From contig NZ_SDOY01000040.1 of assembly GCF_004117935.1 (NCBI RefSeq), forward strand, positions 61,525 through 125,524: DNA of 64,000 nucleotides, written 5' to 3'. Shown in pieces: positions 60,360 through 64,000 of the stretch; within the stretch, counting starts at the first letter, position 1, and the number at the start of each line of letters is the position of its first letter. The DNA is from Streptomyces roseicoloratus (lineage in GTDB: Bacteria; Actinomycetota; Actinomycetes; Streptomycetales; Streptomycetaceae). Position numbers and translations under genes: made by a program. The notes beneath the pieces were generated by a model. That model saw only the letters and a program-made list of their open reading frames with translations. It did not search any database and was not told the origin of the DNA.

Positions 60360-61745
60360 TCAGGCCTCCGTGCTGATGAAGACGTTCTTGGTTTCGGTGA
60401 AGGCGGTCAGGGCGTCGGGGCCCAGCTCCCGGCCGAGGCCGGACTGGCCGAAGCCACCGAACGGGGTCCAGTAGCGGACGCTGGAGTGGGAGTTGACGGA
60501 GAGGTTGCCGGCCCGGACGGCGCGCGAGGCGCGCAGCGCGCGGCCGATGTCGCGGGTCCAGAGGGAGCCGGAGAGGCCGTACGGGGTGGCGTTGGCGAGC
60601 CGGATCGCGTCGGCCTCGTCCTCGAAGGGCAGGACGACGGCGACGGGCCCGAAGATCTCCTCGACGGCGCAGGGGGCGTCCTCGGGCACGCCGGTGAGGA
60701 GGGTCGGCGGGAACCAGAAGCCGGGGCCTTCGGGTGCCTTGCCGCGGACGGCGTCGCCGTGTCCGGCGGCACCGTCGACGTAGGCCCGTACGCGGTCGAG
60801 CTGGGCGCGGGAGATGAGCGGGCCCATCTGGGTGCGCTCGTCGAGCGGGTCGCCGACGACGATCTCCTCGATCGCGGGGGTGAGCAGCTCCAGGAAGCGG
60901 TCGTACACACCGCGCTGGACGAGGATGCGGGTGCGGGCGCAGCAGTCCTGGCCGCTGTTGTCGAGGAAGGACATCGGGGCGGCGGCCGCGGCGGCCTCCA
61001 GGTCGGCGTCGGCGAAGACGATGTTGGGGCTCTTGCCGCCGAGTTCGAGGGTGACCCGCTTCACCTGGTCGGCGGCCCTGGCCATGATCTGCTTGCCGAC
61101 GCGGGTGGAGCCGGTGAAGACGACCTTGGCGACGCCGGGGTGGTCGACGAGCGCGGCGCCGGCGACCGGGCCTTCGCCGGGCAGGACCTGGAAGAGGTGC
61201 TCGGGGAGTCCGGCGTCCAGGGCGAGTTCGGCGAGGCGCAGGGCGGTGAGCGGCGTGGTCTCGGCGGGCTTGAGGATCACGGCGTTGCCGGCGGCGAGGG
61301 CGGGGGCGGTGGCCCAGGCGGCGATCGGCATGGGGAAGTTCCAGGGCGCGATGACGCCGATGACGCCGAGCGGTTCGAGGATGGTGAGGTCCAGGCCGCC
61401 GGGGACCGGGATCTGCCGGCCGTTCAGGCGCTCCGCTCCCCCGGCCGCGTAGTCGAGCAGGTCGCGGACGTTGCCGGCCTCCCAGCGGGCGTTGCCGAGG
61501 GTGTGGCCGGCCTCGCGGACCTCCAGGAGGGCGAGTTCCTCGACGTGGGCGTCGACGACGGAGGCGAAGCGGCGCAGCGCGCGGGCCCGGTCGGCGGGGG
61601 CCAGCGCGGCCCAGGCCCGCTGGGCGGTGGCGGCGCGGGTGACGGCGGTGTCGACGTCGGCGGGGGTGGCGGCGGGGACGGTGGCGACGAGCTCCTCGGT
61701 CGCCGGGTTGAGGACGTGCAGTTCGTGCGGCAAGTCTTTCCTCAC
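60360..61745 (-). CDS. Aldehyde dehydrogenase, glutamylated-aldehyde type
   Basis: 461 aa, GTG start overlapping the GS stop (GTGA). ALDH motifs: oxyanion-hole Asn in APWNFPMPIA, catalytic Glu in VTLELGGKSPNIV, catalytic Cys in NSGQDCCARTRIL and C-terminal EIFGPVAVVLPF. By context it would oxidise the aldehyde of a gamma-glutamylated amine, as PuuC does in putrescine use or as proposed for gamma-glutamylethanolamide. NAD preference and exact substrate are inferred. Confidence 0.92.
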   Translation of the reverse strand: MRKDLPHELHVLNPATEELVATVPAATPADVDTAVTRAATAQRAWAALAPADRARALRRFASVVDAHVEELALLEVREAGHTLGNARWEAGNVRDLLDYAAGGAERLNGRQIPVPGGLDLTILEPLGVIGVIAPWNFPMPIAAWATAPALAAGNAVILKPAETTPLTALRLAELALDAGLPEHLFQVLPGEGPVAGAALVDHPGVAKVVFTGSTRVGKQIMARAADQVKRVTLELGGKSPNIVFADADLEAAAAAAPMSFLDNSGQDCCARTRILVQRGVYDRFLELLTPAIEEIVVGDPLDERTQMGPLISRAQLDRVRAYVDGAAGHGDAVRGKAPEGPGFWFPPTLLTGVPEDAPCAVEEIFGPVAVVLPFEDEADAIRLANATPYGLSGSLWTRDIGRALRASRAVRAGNLSVNSHSSVRYWTPFGGFGQSGLGRELGPDALTAFTETKNVFISTEA

Positions 61746-63106
61746 ATGCGTTCGAAGGAGCGGCGCAGTTCCCAGTCGGTGACGGCGGCGTCGAAGGCGT
61801 CGAGTTCGACGCGGGCCATGTTGCGGTAGTGGGCGACGACCTCGGCGCCGAAGGCGTCCTTGGCGATCTCGCTGTTCTCCCAGAGCTCGGCGGCGTCACG
61901 GAGCGTGGTGGGGACGTGCGCGTAGTCGGCGGTGTAGGCGTTGCCGGTGCAGGCGGGCGGGAGTTCGAGGCGCTGCTCGATGCCGTACAGGCCGGCGGCG
62001 ACGAGGGCGGCGACGGCGAGGTAGGGGTTGACGTCGCCGCCGGGGACCCGGTTCTCGAAGCGGGTGGAGCGACCGTGACCGACGACCCGCAGGGCGCAGG
62101 TGCGGTTGTCGTGGCCCCAGGCGACGGCGGTGGGGGCGAAGGAGCCGGGCTGGAAGCGCTTGTAGGAGTTGATGTGGGGGGCGTACAGCAGGGAGAAGTC
62201 GCGGAGGGCGGCGAGCTGTCCGGCGAGGAAGTGCCGCATGACGTCGGACATCCCGTCGGGCCCGTCACCGGCCATCACGTTGACGCCGTCGACGTCCTGG
62301 AGGGACAGGTGGATGTGGCAGGAGTTGCCCTCGCGCTCGTTGTACTTGGCCATGAAGGTGAGCGAGCAGCCCTCCTGGGCGGCGATCTCCTTGGCGCCGG
62401 TCTTGTAGACGGCGTGGTTGTCGCAGGTGGCCAGGGCCTCGTCGTACCGGAAGGCGATCTCGTGCTGGCCGGGGTTGCACTCGCCCTTGGCGGACTCGAC
62501 GGTGAGTCCTGCGGTGGCCATCTCGTTGCGGATGCGGCGCAGCAGGGGCTCGACGCGGCCGGTGCCGAGGATCGAGTAGTCGACGTTGTACTGGTTGACG
62601 GGGGTCAGTCCGCGGTAGTTCGCGTCCCAGGCCTGTTCGTAGGTGTCCTTGAAGACGATGAATTCGAGTTCGGTGCCGACGTGGGCGGTGAAGCCGTGGG
62701 CGGCGAGCCGGTCGAGCTGGCGGCGCAGGATCTGGCGCGGGGCGGCGACGACAGGGCTGCCGTCGTCCCAGACGAGGTCGGCCGTCACCATGGCGGTGCC
62801 CTCGTTCCAGGGGACGCGGCGGAGGGTGGCGAGGTCGGGTCGCATGGCGAAGTCGCCGTAGCCGCGGTCCCAGGAGGACATCTCGTAGCCGTCGACGGTG
62901 TTCATCTCGGTGTCGACGGCCAGAAGATAGTTGCAGCCCTCGGTGCCGTGGTCGAGCACCTCGTCGAGGAAGAACGGTGCGGCGAACCGCTTGCCCTGGA
63001 GCCGTCCCTGCATGTCGGGGAAGGCCAGGACGACGGTGTCGATCTCGCCGCTCGCGACGAGCGCGCGGAGCTCGTCGACGGTGAGCGGGGGTGTGCGGTC
63101 TGCCAC
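61742..63106 (-). CDS. glnA4: GlnA4-type glutamine synthetase-like gamma-glutamylamine ligase
   Basis: 454 aa, GTG at 63106 with GGAGGAG upstream. GS catalytic signatures: VGTELEFIVFKD, ECNPGQHEIAFRYDEAL, GNSCHIHLSLQD and FENRVPGGDVNPYLAVAALVAAG. It lacks the NLYDLP adenylylation tyrosine of nitrogen-assimilating GlnA. The sequence and operon (GS, ALDH, SDR, divergent FadR-type regulator) match the GlnA4 group of Streptomyces, shown in S. coelicolor (SCO1613, as I recall) to make gamma-glutamylethanolamide. It would use glutamate, ATP and an amine. Substrate here is by homology. Confidence 0.88.
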   Translation of the reverse strand: MADRTPPLTVDELRALVASGEIDTVVLAFPDMQGRLQGKRFAAPFFLDEVLDHGTEGCNYLLAVDTEMNTVDGYEMSSWDRGYGDFAMRPDLATLRRVPWNEGTAMVTADLVWDDGSPVVAAPRQILRRQLDRLAAHGFTAHVGTELEFIVFKDTYEQAWDANYRGLTPVNQYNVDYSILGTGRVEPLLRRIRNEMATAGLTVESAKGECNPGQHEIAFRYDEALATCDNHAVYKTGAKEIAAQEGCSLTFMAKYNEREGNSCHIHLSLQDVDGVNVMAGDGPDGMSDVMRHFLAGQLAALRDFSLLYAPHINSYKRFQPGSFAPTAVAWGHDNRTCALRVVGHGRSTRFENRVPGGDVNPYLAVAALVAAGLYGIEQRLELPPACTGNAYTADYAHVPTTLRDAAELWENSEIAKDAFGAEVVAHYRNMARVELDAFDAAVTDWELRRSFERM

Positions 63107-63184
63107 GGGATTACTCCTCCTTCGGCCTGCCGGGAGCCATAAGGTATTGCTCAGAACCATTGCTTGGGAAGGGGAAACGACGAG
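63107..63184. promoter_or_regulatory. Shared promoter/operator of the glnA4 operon and its FadR-type regulator
   Basis: 78-bp divergent region. ATTGCT occurs twice (63146-63151 and 63159-63164), 13 bp apart, in an AT-rich patch that should hold the promoters and the regulator's site. Either strand could use TACCTT- or TTGCTC-like elements; no palindrome as clear as other FadR sites was found. Confidence 0.5.
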
Positions 63185-63913
63185 GTGGCCAGTACGAGTG
63201 AATCGGCGGACCGGCTGACGCCCGTGCTGCGGCCGGTGCGCGCGGGCAACGGTTTCGAGGAGGCCCTGGAGCAGATCCTGCAGGTCGTGCGGCTCGGACT
63301 GGTGCCGGGCGGGGAGCGGCTTCCGGCCGAGCGGGAGCTCGCCGACCGGATGGGAATCAGCCGGGTCACGCTGCGCGAGGTCCTGAAAGTGCTCCAGGAG
63401 CAGGGCCTGGTGGAGAGCCGGCGCGGACGGTACGGCGGCACGTTCGTGCTGCAACGGCCGCAGACCGCCGACGAGGCGGAGCTGCGGCGCCGGATCGCGG
63501 CCGTCGACATGGAGGACACGCTGCGCTTCCGCGAGGTCCTGGAGGTGGGCGCGGCCGGCCTGTGCGCCGCGCACGGTCTGGACGAGGAGGGTGCGGAGCG
63601 GCTGCGCGCGGCCCTGGCGGCGACGCACGACGCGCCGCTGGGCGACTACCGCCGCCAGGACACCCTGCTGCACCTGACGCTCGCCGAACTGTCCGGTTCG
63701 CCGACACTGACGGCGCAGTACGCGGCGGTGCGGGCGACGGTCAACGACCTCCTGGACTGCATCCCGCTCCTGGTGCGCAACCTGGAGCACTCGCAGCACC
63801 AGCACACGGCACTGGTGGAGGCGGTGCTCGACGGGGACGCGGACGCGGCGCGCGAGGTGATGCGGGAGCACTGCGCGGGCACGGCGGCGCTGCTGCGCGG
63901 CTTCCTCACCTGA
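63185..63913 (+). CDS. FadR-subfamily GntR regulator (FCD domain), divergent from glnA4
   Basis: 242 aa from a GTG at 63185 (MASTSESADRLTPVLRPVRAGNG). GntR winged helix ILQVVRLGLVPGGERLPAERELADRMGISRVTLREVLKVL. C-terminal FCD domain (DTLRFREVLEVGAAGLCAAHGLD, HLTLAELSGSPTLTAQYAAV, HQHTALVEAVLDGDADAAREVMREH) carries the His/Asp metal ligands of FCD proteins. It faces glnA4 across 78 bp, so it probably controls the amine operon and its own gene. Its stop starts a tandem array that reaches the window edge. Confidence 0.92.
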   Translation: MASTSESADRLTPVLRPVRAGNGFEEALEQILQVVRLGLVPGGERLPAERELADRMGISRVTLREVLKVLQEQGLVESRRGRYGGTFVLQRPQTADEAELRRRIAAVDMEDTLRFREVLEVGAAGLCAAHGLDEEGAERLRAALAATHDAPLGDYRRQDTLLHLTLAELSGSPTLTAQYAAVRATVNDLLDCIPLLVRNLEHSQHQHTALVEAVLDGDADAAREVMREHCAGTAALLRGFLT

Positions 63914-64000
63914 GGGGGCCGTGCGCCGCGCGCGGAAGGGGCGGCCGTGCTCCGGACGCGCCGAGGGGCCGTGCACCGCGCGCACCGGGGCGGCCGTGCA
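63910..64000 (+). repeat. 51-bp tandem repeat beginning at the regulator's stop codon
   Basis: Unit 1 starts CTGAGGGGGCCGTGCGCCGC at 63910 (TGA is the stop) and unit 2 starts CCGAGGGGCCGTGCACCGC at 63961. It continues past the window edge. Confidence 0.7.

Overview
This window is chromosomal DNA from a Streptomyces-type actinomycete. The G+C content is very high, coding frames show near-saturated G/C third positions, many starts are GTG, one is TTG and infC appears to start at ATC, and many genes overlap by ATGA or GTGA. As far as I can recall, the gene order (cobalamin genes, metNIQ, argH/argG, argRDBJC, pheST, rplT-rpmI-infC, then a glnA4-type glutamine synthetase) matches the conserved core around SCO1550-SCO1615 of S. 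coelicolor. No rRNA, tRNA, CRISPR array, prophage or biosynthetic gene cluster is visible.

Left part (1-13.3 kb): a partial TrmH-like methyltransferase at the edge, then a leftward cobalamin set. In transcription order it is cobL, a small coupled ORF, a bluB-cobT fusion with a very long Ala/Pro/Glu-rich N-terminus, and a siroheme/SUMT fusion. A leftward metNIQ methionine uptake operon follows, preceded by a 28-codon Cys-rich leader peptide. Beyond it lie two small membrane proteins, a GNAT enzyme and an ECF-like sigma factor.

Middle part (13.3-31 kb): a glycerophosphodiesterase, an acyltransferase and a TetR/MFS efflux pair with a perfect 22-bp operator. Two arginine units follow, argG-argH and argC-J-B-D-R, each with a promoter overlapping an ARG-box-like sequence. 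Between them sit three rightward genes (HEAT-like, PPOX-like, L,D-transpeptidase). Two hypothetical genes and a decayed IS110 transposase close the region.

Right-centre (31-44.5 kb): an ABC-F ATPase, an RlmG-like methyltransferase and a phosphatase-fold protein lacking its catalytic residues. A MocR regulator and an EamA exporter have overlapping divergent start codons. After these come a DUF1918 protein, a Tat-type GHL10 hydrolase, a 3-hydroxybutyryl-CoA dehydrogenase, a Nudix hydrolase, an NsdA-like TPR regulator and an RsbU-type phosphatase.

Right part (44.5-64 kb): pheST, an orphan PAS histidine kinase, a second TrmH enzyme and the infC-rpmI-rplT translation operon. Then come DUF1844 and SseB proteins, a mycosin protease coupled to a single-pass membrane protein, a PLP-dependent aldolase-like enzyme and a secreted HAD phosphatase. 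At the right edge is a glnA4/aldehyde dehydrogenase/SDR operon with a divergent FadR-type regulator, probably for (ethanol)amine nitrogen use.

The feature least explained by ordinary annotation is a recurring set of unrelated tandem repeat arrays (period about 10-80 bp) that begin at, or span, the stop codons of several genes: 29482, 35015, 37632, 38160, 52776 and 63911, and weakly 40513.
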